From Hysterium pulicare CBS 123377 (Eukaryota > Ascomycota > Dothideomycetes > Hysteriales > Hysteriaceae), in the NCBI GenBank assembly GCA_000467715.1, contig AJFK01000847.1, positions 1 through 44,844 on the forward strand: DNA of 44,844 nucleotides, given 5' to 3'. The position numbers and the translations under genes are program-made. This document shows, in pieces, positions 29,288 to 40,800 of this stretch (the stretch's first letter is position 1; each line of letters starts with the position of its first letter). Under the pieces are notes generated by a model. That model saw only the letters and a list, made by a program, of their open reading frames with translations, had not been told where the DNA came from and ran no database searches.

Positions 29288-30444
29288 TTAGAGGGTCGAT
29301 TGCTTGTCAAGAAGCGGTATACCAATAGTTGCCAATATTTTATCAAGCTTCTCTGGGTGCTCTCGTAGAGACTCCCATTCTTCTTGGTGTTTGACCATGA
29401 GAGTTCCGGCAAGTGTAGTGCCATTCAATGCAACAAATCCGATATCAGAACCGTCCTCTCGACGCAGCATGCTGCCTTCATGTCTCCGGGGACAGATTGC
29501 CATCACCGATGTAGTCATGGCCAGGTTGTAGCTTATAGGCAGAGAACCATTCTCCGTGGCGTGAAGTTCAAGACCGCCAGGATTCAACTTCACGTACTCG
29601 TCCACAGATGCCTTAGCGGCCTGATATAAATCCTGGTAGGCTTTGAGGAGCTGTGCTGCTGTTGGCTCCGAGGGTAATTGCAAGGCAAAGTGCGCGAACG
29701 GTAACTCATTACACCGTAAGAGATTTGGATTGCCACCTGTGAGATATGTGAGCCAGGTGTAAAGCGATTGGTTCTCCTAAAGTATACTTTGGGTAGAAGG
29801 TTTTGGCTTCGCCGTGACGAGGTCAACCAAGAGATCCCATCCTTCCGACCCGGGCTCTTCCATCATGCTCTCTACGGGAAGAAATTGTAGATGCCGATGT
29901 GGCTGACTGGCTCCGCTATGCTCTCCTGAGTTGAAGAAAGCGAAAAGCCGTTTTCGCTTCTGGTGCACTTTGCCGTTCTCCCATGCTTTAAGGCATGCAT
30001 ATGTTACCTCTAGGTCATCTTGTTCCAGTACATGGGTTTGCTGCTTGTTTGAATTTGTAGCTAGTATGAAGTGCCCAGCGATAACTGGAAATTTGTTGAG
30101 CACAAGTAAGTGGGTCGGTTTGGACGTCGGAATGTCTGCTATCAGCAGTTCGGCGGGTGGTTTGTCAAAAGGGTCGGGCTTCTTAGTCTTGGGAGCGTCA
30201 TCATTCTTGGGGGTTGGTTTTTTGGCCAAGGCAGGGCAGTATCGCAATTGAAACTATGGCCAATGATCAGCGCAATGGTATCCAAGAATTCGATTCATTC
30301 CAAGTACTTACTCACCGGAATTCCAGTGGTTGTGCGAATGGTGGCAAGCTCGGTTGGAGAAAAGATCAAACTCTGGGCAGCCTTGGCAGCAATGAACTTG
30401 GCCTCGACAAGAGAAGGCAGGGCTTCAGGGAGCCCAAGCAGCAT
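29288..30444 (-). CDS. APA2: ATP adenylyltransferase / Ap4A phosphorylase (Apa2-like)
   Basis: Exons 30316-30444, 29788-30253 and 29288-29736 sum to 1,044 nt, 347 aa. Intron 1 is GTGAGT...CATAG (62 nt). Intron 2 is GTATAC...CTCACAG (51 nt) and contains an in-frame TAG that would otherwise look like a nonsense mutation. The N-terminus is MLLGLPEALPSLVEAKF. Conserved blocks are FQLRYCPALAKKP, HLLVLNKFPVIAGHFILAT and SGASQPHRHLQFLP, whose H162-R-H164-L-Q is the HIT-type nucleotidyl-transfer motif. After it come ELPFAHFALQLP and SYNLAMTTSVMAICPRRHEG, the C-terminal ATP-adenylyltransferase domain with NPGGLELHATENG and NGTTLAGTLMVK. The enzyme phosphorolyses diadenosine tetraphosphate to ATP and ADP, controlling alarmone dinucleotides in the cytosol. 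Confidence 0.9.
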
Positions 30445-30872
30445 TTTCGATCTGGACGTGTAGCATAGATGGCATCGCGAGTGTGGTTAGGTTCCACGGG
30501 TTGTGGGTATGGTTACAAGCGCCCACCGTACGAGCGGGGCGGCGTACATTCATCCCCGACACCCAAGGGGCCCCTGAGGCTCACGCCCATTTCTCTAACA
30601 TCACCCCTTCTTTGCTGACTCTCACATCCAGACAAAACCTTGCCAAACGCTCCGAGTTGAATATCTACAAGTAACTGATGACACTATTTGCAACAACAAC
30701 AACAACAACAACCGCTGTCCCTCCATGATCGTACGCAGGTGCAGTACAAAATTCGACGCCCAAAATAGAAGCAAAGGGAACCCTCCACCGACAAATAATA
30801 CAAGATGCCCGACAAACTTATCTCGGTCGATGAGAGTAAGGCCATCACGCGTTTTAGTATACACTTGCGGGT
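30445..30872. other. Promoter side of Apa2 and 3' end of the Myb gene
   Basis: No gene seen. Contains a (CAA)7 microsatellite at 30691-30711. Confidence 0.45.
30691..30711. repeat. (CAA)7 microsatellite
   Basis: Seven uninterrupted CAA units in the spacer between the Myb-like gene and Apa2. Confidence 0.9.
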
Positions 30873-32529
30873 TCAATGTTTTATTAAACCTGCAATTTCC
30901 ATCCATTTCTTCTTACACGTCGCATTTCCAAAGTGATATGACCCACCATGACTCGCAATATACATTGCAACTCTTTTCCACGAGAGCTTAGAAAGCTTTC
31001 TCTTTGTTCCCTGGTATCTTCCAGTTAATTCCAGATCCGCAAGACCGTTCTTCACAGCTTCCTCTAGAAGACGAATCTGTATTCTAGCGTCAGTTTCAGA
31101 AGTTCTCGTGTTTGGCTACCAACTTACGTCGTTTGTTGTCCACACCGGCTTTCTCACTCGGTCCTTCTTCTCTTTCGTCAATGATCTAAAACGACCTCTT
31201 AGTGTTGATTCCGCTGATTTGTCTCCCAGCCTTTCTCGAATTTCTCTATAAGTCATGCCGGCACGCTTCGATTCGACGAGGAAAGCATCGTCACTTTCTC
31301 GACTGCCATCTGGACCCCGGTTTCTGGACTGGTCTTCTGTAACCATCTGTCTGTGCTGCATGTCGGACTCTTGACAGCAGTTATTCGGCAAGCTTTCCCT
31401 TCGTGCACCGCTTCCTACTACAGTTTGTTGGGGGTATTGGGGTAGTGGGCCCGCATCCACGAAGGTATCTATGCATGGCAGTCCGTGGCACACTTGCTCT
31501 TGGGCCCTCGATAGCTGTGACGGCATCGACGCCATTGGAGAAGCCCAATACGGTAGGTAGTCCGAGTATAAGGCGTTGCTAGAGTAAGGCCCCTCGGCAC
31601 TGCCATGACTGTAATCAACACCCATTATTTGATCGAGTGCGTAGTGAGGTACGGTCCCATTCGCTAGCTCTTGGAAGTCTTCTGCCTGCCAGGAAGTATT
31701 ACAGTCTGCCCCATAGTATTCTTCGTGCTCGGCATACCCTGTACTTCTGGGGAGAACAACAAGCCTTGGATCGATCGGCCTCGCCGGCGGGTGTTCTGAG
31801 CGACCCACAGATTCCTGTGAGCCCAACCATTCCGAATACGGCGTCGTTGTGTCGCTGAGAAACGTTTCATCTGGTGATGGTCGATCGAAATTTCCAGAAG
31901 ATAGGATGGATTGATCGCAGTCGGACTGGTCACTATGCAAGCTGAGGGAACGCCATTCCTGAGCGTCAGGCATCTCGTATTTGCTGAGCCCGAAATTGGA
32001 AATATCGGGCGCGGTGTGAAATGTCCATGGAACGGAAGGGTCCGCCACGAGGTCGTCGGCCCTCCAGGGTCTATTTTCGTATGTGGTCCTCGCGAATAAG
32101 TTGCTTTCTTCACGTTCAGCGTGAATGATTTGGTCCGAGGAGGTGAACATGCTGAAGTCGGGCTTCACGATACCCTTAAGTTGTGCTTCGTCACGCCACT
32201 GCGGTGCTGTAGCGAAGGGTGTTCCATTGTGAGCCACGGCCTCTGTAAGCGAATTCCTATCTCGATGAGAACATATCTGCAATAACGAAGAAGACGGGCG
32301 TCGAGCTTGATTTTGCATCTGATTCGATTAGTATATCCGATTTCGGATTTAGGTGTGGAAACTCTTCACGTACGGATTGATTGGTCTGTAATTTTGTCCA
32401 GGCGTTGTGAGCTTGACGTTGCATGACGCAAGTTGTAGTAAGGTTCTCCAGGGGACTGTCAAATTGAGAGTGAGGATAAAAAGATTGGTGCTGAGAGCTC
32501 AAATATGGGTATTTCATTATGGCCACCAT
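30873..32529 (-). CDS. Myb/SANT-like DNA-binding protein
   Basis: Exons 32374-32529, 31128-32318 and 30873-31076 total 1,551 nt, 516 aa. Introns: GTACGT...TACTAAT...CAG (55 nt) and GTAAGT...ACAG (51 nt), both in frame. The first 400 residues are disordered, rich in Ser, Asp, Pro and Tyr, like a transactivation region. The C-terminus has two helical DNA-binding-type segments. The first is DAFLVESKRAGMTYREIRE with STLRGRFRSLTKEKKDR. The second, after VWTTNDIRLLEEAV, is LSWKRVAMYIASHGGSYHF and GNATCKKKWMEI. This pairing is typical of a fungal Myb-like factor family. ATG 32529 is chosen; a second ATG four codons later (32517) is equally possible. Target genes cannot be told from context. Confidence 0.75.
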
Positions 32530-34639
32530 GGTTGTGGATTGCAGGATGTTATCTCCCTAAAGCACTGGTTCCAACACAGTAATGAGAGCCTAAGAAGGCT
32601 TTCATTGGCGGAGGCGTCTTATTTGACCGCTTTTCTATGAGAAGAGATGTCGAATGTAAGTCGTGTGCTGTCCAAGGAAACGTGCAGTCCTCTTGACGAT
32701 TATGTTGAAAACGCTCTTTACTATTCGCTAAATGGAGCAGACCGCTTCAAGGCATTGACCCGCAAGGCTGATGCAGGTGCCGGTGCTGTGGCTCACCAGT
32801 GTCAAAACAGATCGTCGGGAACTTGTTTGAGCCTATCTCACGCTGTGCCACAGGCGACGTGAGTTGGTTGGTCAGAGGATTGGTGAGAGGAAGCACGCGA
32901 TGAAGGCCAGAACGAGGCACGTCCCGCTATATTATACGGCTCGACCGATGTCCTTCTCTACGTACTCATTGAAGGTACGTTAGCTTCCGGCTCACTCTTG
33001 ACAGTCTAGAATAGGTACTCACCTTTCGGATATGCCACGATGCGACAAGCTAGAAATTCTGAGAAAGCTGGAAAAGCAAAAAATTGATCGCATGGACATA
33101 CACAAACATACTAGTCAGATATCAGCTAAGGGATGATTGAAGCTACGGGGCTTGCCAAGGTTAAAGGACTATACGCACCAGAGACACTGTTGATGTCCTC
33201 AGTTCAGGACTGATTGATATGGAGTTCACTCACATGCCTGCCCAAGGAACCACCGCTGCATTATATCAGGGCAATATGTTCGCTCTGTCACCCAAAGATT
33301 ATGATCAACCCGTTTGAATCACATGGGTTGACTTCCCATCTGGCGGGACCATTTGGGTAGGCTTCACGGCATCGTTTATTATTGACTTTTGAACCAGACC
33401 GGGAGCCTTGTAGGCGACTACCTAGGAAGTTTCGTTCGGCTCCAGCCTCTGGATCGGATGTCACAATCACAGTCACGTACCCACAAGAGTACGGCCATGA
33501 GTCTCCAAGATAGCACGTAGGTCAGGTTGGCCAGCGTAGCAGTGCTGTCATAGCCACACAACTTATGATTCAGAGCGTCTTCTCTATCTGTCCAAATCAT
33601 GGAGACAACAAACCTCTTACCGGACTAAAAGCCTATCCAGTCAGTTGAGCAATGATGATTGCTCTTCCAGTAACGAATGAGCTAGTTATTCTAGCTGTGG
33701 CCGCTCGACGTAGGCATCATGCTTCATTGGGTTGCGGACGGGTATCTGCATATATTAGGTTCTTGGCAACGAAGCATCGCTTCCCACAATTCCCCTGCTG
33801 GTGCAGCCATGACCATGTGGGCTTTCTGCAGGCCATCCTGGCTTGCTTTTCGCTTCCAGGTGATGCTGTCGGAGAATTTGCATGCCCATAGCGCACATAT
33901 AAGTGGTTTTTTTCAGCCACGAAGCTAGTACATAGTGTCTACTATTCGTTCTTTTTGCTAGATTGCTAAAATGCTCAGAAGATGGCTTGGGTACTGCTCT
34001 CTACAAATCTCAAAACGCAGGCCACCAGCGGAACTCTACCTTGTTCTGTTGCCTGGATGTTCAGGAATACTATGGATCAACATCTTTCGGCGTCTCGCCG
34101 ATGAGAGAGGATGCCATTTTTGCATGCTCACCGCGGCTGGCAACGTTGTAGCCTCATCGCAGTCCGTCGTCAAGGATTTCTCACAGTTGCGGATGTGGTC
34201 CTGTAGCTACCCTTGGCCTAGAAGCAGCCCACAATTCACGGTCCGCATTACTCGCAAATCAGGCCCTTGCACATGCCCCATTCCTTGAGTCGGGGAAGTA
34301 TCAACCCGTTCCGCTGATAAACGGGCCCTTGATTATCAAAGACGGCATCATGCACTAAACACACGTAATTAGCATTTTACAAAGTAAATGGTCCTGAAAA
34401 GCATGACTGTTAATAATTCAATTGAAGTTTGAAATACCCAAGTGCGGTCACGATCCCAGATAACACCGGTCACATTGCAACGTCTTGAGGCCTGCATCTT
34501 TTCAAAGGCTGAAGGAAATACTTAGTGGAGTCAGTCCCATTGGTCATCTTCCACGATTGTATCCTTGCCATCCCCGTGCCTGACCTGCCTACCATAGCTT
34601 TTCATTTGGCCTTTTGCATGAGCAGACCTGGAACCTGGC
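32530..34639. other. Long stretch without a supported gene
   Basis: Several frames under 110 codons on both strands (for example 33971-34288 plus) show no domain, splice chain or consistent composition. It may contain decayed sequence or a non-coding transcript; nothing is visible to decide. Confidence 0.4.
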
Positions 34640-35708
34640 TTAGATCCTCGCTCTGCTCTTGGATGGTAACTCGAGATCCTTCCAGGGCAAGCCAAGAAAC
34701 GCCCACATATAGTGGAAACTGACGCACACGAGACGTTAGCTGGTACTGTGAACGGTTCGGCCCATTCTTTTCTCCATGCCATCCACTTGCCATTACCTCC
34801 TCGTCCCAAAGCCATCGATGATACAGAGGTAGGAATTTCAGCTTACCGATCGCTTCCAAAGAAGGGTTCCTCAATCCCTTCCGCATTCCTCACCCAATAC
34901 CATGGGCATCCGAATGCTCCTCTGTCGAGAGCCTCCTGTGTATTGTCGCTCAATTTTTTCTTGTACTCTACGCTATTTGCGCCAGTCAGGATTTCTCGAA
35001 CCTGCGCCTCAGTGAAATGCTTCGAAAGCACCTGTACAAGTAGATCTGGCTTGCTGACATCAAGTTGGCCATCCCACATAGCATCAAAGATTGCTAGAAA
35101 GGCCGGGATGAACGAATGAGGGTGACGTGCCTTGATATACGTCAGAGCTCGTTGGGGCAGTAGTGATAGAATTGGAAAGAAGGAGGGTGTTTTGATGTTG
35201 GGTACGCCAAAATAGTTCTTCGCACGGGCACTATCGTAAGTACTATACTTCGCTTTTGCAGGGAGGGTCCATGGTGGTTTGTTGCCTGCAACTGCTAAGT
35301 CAACGAACGAACGACGGGTGGAAAGGGGAGGCTTACCGCTGCCGACGTTGATACCCCCAAGGAAGACGGGGATTACTCTGGAGATAACATGTGAGTTTCA
35401 CGAGTAAAGGAGATTGAATGTTGAGAAGCCTCGTAGATTGAAAAGGAGAATGGCACTGGGCATCTCCAGACCAATCAATTCACATGTTAAACGCGTTTGC
35501 CGTGAATTATCCACCGTTGGAGAGAAGGGTTCCTTACTCAATATCGACATTATGCGTTATTAATGCTTCTCGATGCTTCTCCAAATATAGAAATGCGAAG
35601 TAGGAGTATGGAGAGACTGCAGAACATGAATATAAATTGCTGGAGTCCACTGTGCATCCCGGAGACAAACTTACCACAATCAAGATAGCAAACAATCTTT
35701 CCAGTCAT
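34640..35708 (-). CDS. Kappa-class glutathione S-transferase / 2-hydroxychromene-2-carboxylate isomerase-like (DsbA fold)
   Basis: Five exons: 35675-35708, 35538-35616, 35337-35377, 34847-35285, 34640-34718. They sum to 672 nt, 223 aa, the usual family size. It starts MTGKIVCYLDCVSPYSYF, where Ser13 corresponds to the catalytic serine of GSTK enzymes. Family landmarks follow: VIPVFLGGINVGSGN, PPWTLPAKAKYSTYDSA, FGVPNIKTPSFFPILSL, AFLAIFDAMW, LDRGAFGCPWYWVRNAEG and EEPFFGSDRFHYMWAFLG. The Ser-Asp-Arg segment binds glutathione in relatives. Kappa GSTs are mitochondrial or peroxisomal glutathione transferases/isomerases. The C-terminus ARI is not an obvious SKL-type signal. The longer frame at the 5' end begins only at TTG, so ATG 35708 is used. 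The last intron (128 nt) ends GCTAAC...GTCAG. Confidence 0.88.
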
Positions 35709-36080
35709 GTTCACACGACAATGACGTTTCAATGGCGTGCTCAATAAGAATGATCACAGAATGTACAGGAACTTTGGCGGGATATACCTTTGTAGTTCGC
35801 CATAAGTATCGGAGGGTCTTGGCACCCGAGGTTCGTTCGAGGGGAAGCTGCTAATTATCACTAATCACCATTGTCTCTCCTCACCCAACAACCAACTCTG
35901 GTCGCTCCGTAAGCCGAGGCGCAGGGCATGTCGATGATAGATATGAGTACGCTCAGCTTCAATGCGGAGGGACGTATTCGCTGCATATCTTCGGTCTAGC
36001 ACCGCGCGAATCTCTACGGCAGTCCAACCTTTGTACCTTTTAATCAAACAGGCTCTCGTTCCTTACGGCCCTTATTCCCA
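35709..36080. promoter_or_regulatory. Divergent promoter region between GSTK-like and SDR genes
   Basis: 372 bp between start codons on opposite strands; both genes could be co-regulated. No specific site is recognised. Confidence 0.45.
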
Positions 36081-37054
36081 ATGACTATCGATAAGCAGGT
36101 AGCTCTGATCGTTGGAGCTTCGAGGGGCATTGGGAGACAGGTAGCTATTGATTTGGCACAAAATGGCTATGCAGGTGCGTAGACTTTATCTTGTGCCAGG
36201 CAGATGCTGACCCATTCATCTCAGTTGTTGTCGCTGCAAAGACCACTTCCGATGCGTCACAAGTATTTCCTTTCCCACCCGATCCCAACTCTCCCCAGTC
36301 CACAATCAGCACCGTGGAGCGCGAGATTCGCGAAGCTGGAGGTGAAGCTACAGCCGTAACAGTTGACACACGAGACTATGCGAGCGTGGAGCGAATGGTG
36401 GCTCGTACAATCAAGGTTTACGGGCACTTGGACGTTCTCGTCTATAACTCTGGCGCGATTTGGTGGGCGAGTGTCGAGAATACACCAATGAAGCGATTCC
36501 AACTGATGCAACGCGTGAACCCTGAGGGTCTGTATGGCACAATTCAGGCGGCTTTGCCATATTTCAAGAAGAATGGTTGGAAGGGAAGAATCATTGTTAT
36601 CAGCCCACCGATTTATTCGAGGTTTTTCCGTGGCAAGACAGCGTATGCTATGGGGAAGGTTAGTATGTCTGTGTTGACGAAAGGGTTAGCCATGGACTTT
36701 GACCGGGAGGGCAAGAAAGATATGGCAATAACCAGTATTTGGCCTGCAACATCTATTCAGTCCGCTGCTACCGCCAATGTGGATAATCTAAAAGAGCTCA
36801 GGAAGCCAACGATATATTCTGACGCGATTCTGGCCATGTTGCGCTCGTCGGCATCCTCGGTCAATGGCAAGCTTGAATTGGATGAGGATTTCTTGCGGAA
36901 GACAGGAGTCACCGACTTCTCTAAGTACAGCATTGTGCCAGGAGCGCACCCTCGTCGCATTATGCCCGCAGACTTTCCCGACCTTACCGTTCGTGAGCAG
37001 GACGACGAGGGAAAGCGCATGGACAGCGCCAAATTGAGAAGTTCAAAAATGTAA
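36081..37054 (+). CDS. Short-chain dehydrogenase/reductase, HSDL2-like
   Basis: Exons 36081-36174 and 36225-37054 (50-nt GTGCGT...TCTCAG intron) give 307 aa. The Rossmann motif is VALIVGASRGIGRQ. An insert with FPPDPNSPQSTISTVEREI precedes the second strand, as in HSDL2 relatives. LDVLVYNSGAIWW is the NAG-type motif, with Tyr-Asn-Ser-Gly replacing the usual Asn-Asn-Ala-Gly. The active-site Tyr and Lys are in TAYAMGKVSMSVL, with Ser in VISPPIYS. The downstream SIWPATSIQSAAT is the cofactor-binding Pro-containing loop. HSDL2 proteins are peroxisomal or mitochondrial oxidoreductases linked to fatty-acid metabolism, with unknown natural substrate. No SCP2 sterol-carrier domain follows, which is normal in fungi. 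Divergent from the GST-like gene, with about 370 bp between starts. Confidence 0.85.
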
Positions 37055-37806
37055 AATCTCCCTTGCGCAGGCTTCAGCGATCCAGCAGCAAGCAAATGTC
37101 AGCCTCGAACAAGATTGATTCGAACAAACTATCTTAAAATATCCATGACTATAAGCCACGCCTTCGAGTTGTAAGTAGATGCTAAGCCGCTACCTCCAGA
37201 CGGACGTTTGCTCCAATAACCTAGGTGTCAGAACCTTCTCTTAAGTTTCCAGACTTCCAAAAGAAGTGGTGGAACCTTTAGGAAATAAAAAAGCTGCCCA
37301 TGTCCGTTTATCCATCCCAATGATCGTCTTGCTTCGGGTCTCGATTCGACGGAAATATTTCCTCGTAGTTCAAAATAGGTGGCCAATTCCTAAGATTCAT
37401 AGTGTTCTCTTACAGCGAAGACCGTTTTCCCCTTCTCTAATCTAAAATTCTTTCAATCAAAAAAAGCTTTTCAGGCATCGAGAACATTCTTTCCCTTGCT
37501 CTTAAGAATTTCGCGAAGTGGATCGCAATGGCCCGTGTATGCATTCCAGTCGGTTTCCACGCGCATTCATCACAAACACAATGGCCCCTTCGCGCCGCAG
37601 GAGCAACGCGAGAGCTAAAGACTTCTTTTACTATTCTCACTAGATTTTCGACTGCTTTTCACTCACGATCTTTTTCTGCTGCATTGCGGCATTCGATCTT
37701 TACGGCTTATTCACTCTTTTCACCAGGCTCAACATATACTATCATTCACATATCTTTCTAATCTCTGGATCGTACACAAAATCGTCTTCTGGAAGGTCTC
37801 AGATCT
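37055..37806. promoter_or_regulatory. 3' end of SDR and upstream region of the giant PAN-repeat gene
   Basis: 752 bp without a supported gene. The right half is pyrimidine-rich (for example around 37610-37680), as is common in fungal promoters. The 77-codon frame at 37528-37761 looks like leader sequence. Confidence 0.45.
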
Positions 37807-40800
37807 ATGGCGGAGCGCCGTTCGGCCTTTTGGCGGTGCAGCTTGAGACATGTTCTTACCTGGCTGTTCCTAACCAATCTTGTCACAGCAGCTCCGTTAA
37901 ACGCTCAAGCGGCTGCATCACCCGCACCAACTCCCATATCTTGTCCCGGTTCTGATGGTGATATATACACTATCAATGGCACCAGCTATCTTATTACATG
38001 CAATATAGACTTCTATGGTGGCAATGTAGATACAAACCAGCCAGTGGCGTACCCGGGTTCCATGGAGGGATGCATTTCATATTGTCAACAGTTTCCAAGT
38101 TGTATTGATGCTGTTTACGACAACGGCTACGGATGCTACCCAAAATCCTCTTCGGCTACCGGAGCAGCAGTAACGTCCAGGAATAATATTTGGGATGCTA
38201 GGGAGGTTTCTATTGCACCAACCACAACTTCAAGTATTGTGTCCGCACCGACTCCCATTACTTGTCCTGGCTCTGATGGTGACATATACACTATCAATGG
38301 CACTAGTTATCTCATTACATGCTATTCAGACTTCCAAGGCGGTAACATAAACACAGGTCAGGGAGCGCCAGCGGCAGCGGTTGGCTCTATGGAGGGATGC
38401 ATTTCGTATTGTCAACAATATCCCGGTTGTATCGATGCCGTCTTTAACCCGGGCTATAACTGCTATCCAAAATCCTCTTCGGCTACGGGAGCATCAGTAA
38501 CGTCAAGGAATGACATTTGGGATGCCAGGAAGGTTGTTATTGCACCATCCACAACATCGACGGCGTCACCCTCGGGAACCAGTTCATCATCAACTATCGT
38601 GGCCGCACCGACTCCTATTTCTTGTCCAGAATCTGATGGTGATACATACACGATCAATGGCACCATTTATCTCATTACGTGCTATTCAGATTTCAATGGC
38701 GGGGATGTGCAAACAGGTCAGGGCCCGCCATACCCGGGTTCCATGGAAGGATGCATTTCGTACTGTCAGCAGTATCCGGATTGTGTTGATGCCGCCTATA
38801 ACATTGGCTATGCATGTTATATAAAATCCACTTCATCTACAGGAGCAGCAGTAACGAGCAACCCTGGTTATATCGATGCCAGAAGTATTGGTATTGCGCC
38901 AGCCACATCCCCATCAGCGTCCCCCTCGGGTACCACGTCACGCTCAAGTACCGGCTCGGCTTCGAGTGCAGTATCCGCACCAACTCCTATCTCCTGCCCA
39001 GCCTCCGATGGCTATGTATACACTATCAACGGCACTAGTTATCTTGTCACGTGTGACATAGACTATCAAGGCGGCGATGTACCGAATGTTCCTGACTCAC
39101 AGCGGTACCCAGGTTCTGTGGAGGGCTGCATTTCGGCCTGTCAACAATATCCCGATTGTATTGACGCTGTTTATGCGGGAGGCCCCTGCTACCCGAAGTC
39201 CTCCTCAGCTACAGGAGCGGACGTGACGTCTCACGCTGGAGTTATTGATATAAGAGTTGTTGCTGTTGCTACCCCAACTCCGTCGCCCTCGTCCGCATCG
39301 CCATCCGCGTCGCCCTCGCCATCCCCATCTGCACCGGCTTCTATCTCTTGCCCAGCCTCCAATGGTTTTACATACACCATTAATGGTACTAGTTATCTTG
39401 TCACCTGTTATTCAGATTTCTACGGCGGCAATATACCTGGTATTCCTAACTCGCAGGTGTATGTGGGTTCACCAGAAGCTTGTATTTCTGTTTGTCAGCA
39501 ATATCCTACCTGTGTGGACGCCGTCTATGCGGGCGCTTGTTATCCAAAATCATCTTCAGCCACAGGAGCAGCAGTGACAAGCAATGCTGCCGTTATTGAT
39601 ATAAGGGTTGTTGCTGTTGCATCGCCCACTACTCCATCCGCATCGCCCTCGTCCGCATCGCCATCTGCATCTGCACCGTCTTCTATTTCTTGCCCAGCAT
39701 CTGATGGTTTTGAGTATACCATTAATGGTACGACTTATCTTGTCACGTGTGATTCAGATTACTACGGCGGCAATATAGATGGTGTCCCTGCCGCGCAGGT
39801 AAATATAGGTTCTCCAGAGGGATGCATTTCAGTCTGTCAGCAATACCCCAAGTGTATTGATGCTGTCTATGCGGGCGCCTGCTACCCAAAGTCGTCTTCT
39901 GCCACAAACCCACATAGCAATGCGGGTGTCATTGACATAAGGGTTGTTGCTGTTGCACCATCCACTACTCCTTCCGCGTCGCCCTCGGCCGCATCCGCAT
40001 CTTCGACCGCGTCGCCTTCATCTGAAACCCCATCCGCATCGCCCTCCCCAGCTGCGTCGCCTTCAACTACCCTGTCCGCGACGTCCTCACCATCCGCATC
40101 CGCACCGACTTCTATTTCTTGTCCAGACTCTAATGGGTTCATTTACACCATTAATAGTACATCTTATCTTGTTACGTGCGATTCAGATACTTATGGTGGT
40201 AACATAGACATAAGTCCTGTGCCGTACCCTGGTTCTCCAGAGGGATGCATATCAGTTTGTCAGCAATATCCCAACTGTATCGATGCAGTGTATGCGGGCG
40301 GCCCATGCTACCCAAAATCGTCTTCAGCTACAGACGCACATAGCGCTGCTGGTGTTATTGATATGAGGGAGGTTGCTGTTGCACCATCTACTACCCCTTC
40401 CGCATCGCCCTCATCCATATCGCCATCATTCAAACCTCCAAGCGCATCACCTTCTTCTGAATCCTCATCTGCTTCTCCGGCTGCGTCGCCCTCATCCACA
40501 ACGCCCTCAGCATCCCCATCAGCATCCGCACTGACCTCCATTGTCTGCCCAGGGTCTGATGGTTTTGTGTATACTATCAACGGCTCAGATTACTTGATTA
40601 CGTGCGATATAGATTTCCAAGGCGGCAACATAGATATAAATCCTTTGCCATACCCAGGTTCTCCAGAAGGTTGCATTTCGGTTTGTCAGCAGTACCCTGA
40701 CTGTATTGACGCTGTCTATGCAGGTGGCCCGTGCTACCCAAAAACCTCTTCTGCTACTGGAGCAGCAGTAACACCTCATGCTGGTATTATTGATGCGAGG

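Noticed and set aside
29777-29779. In-frame TAG in Apa2 read as a nonsense mutation or readthrough site
   Set aside because: A 51-nt GTATAC...CTCACAG intron removes it in the correct phase and gives a 347-aa protein of normal family length.
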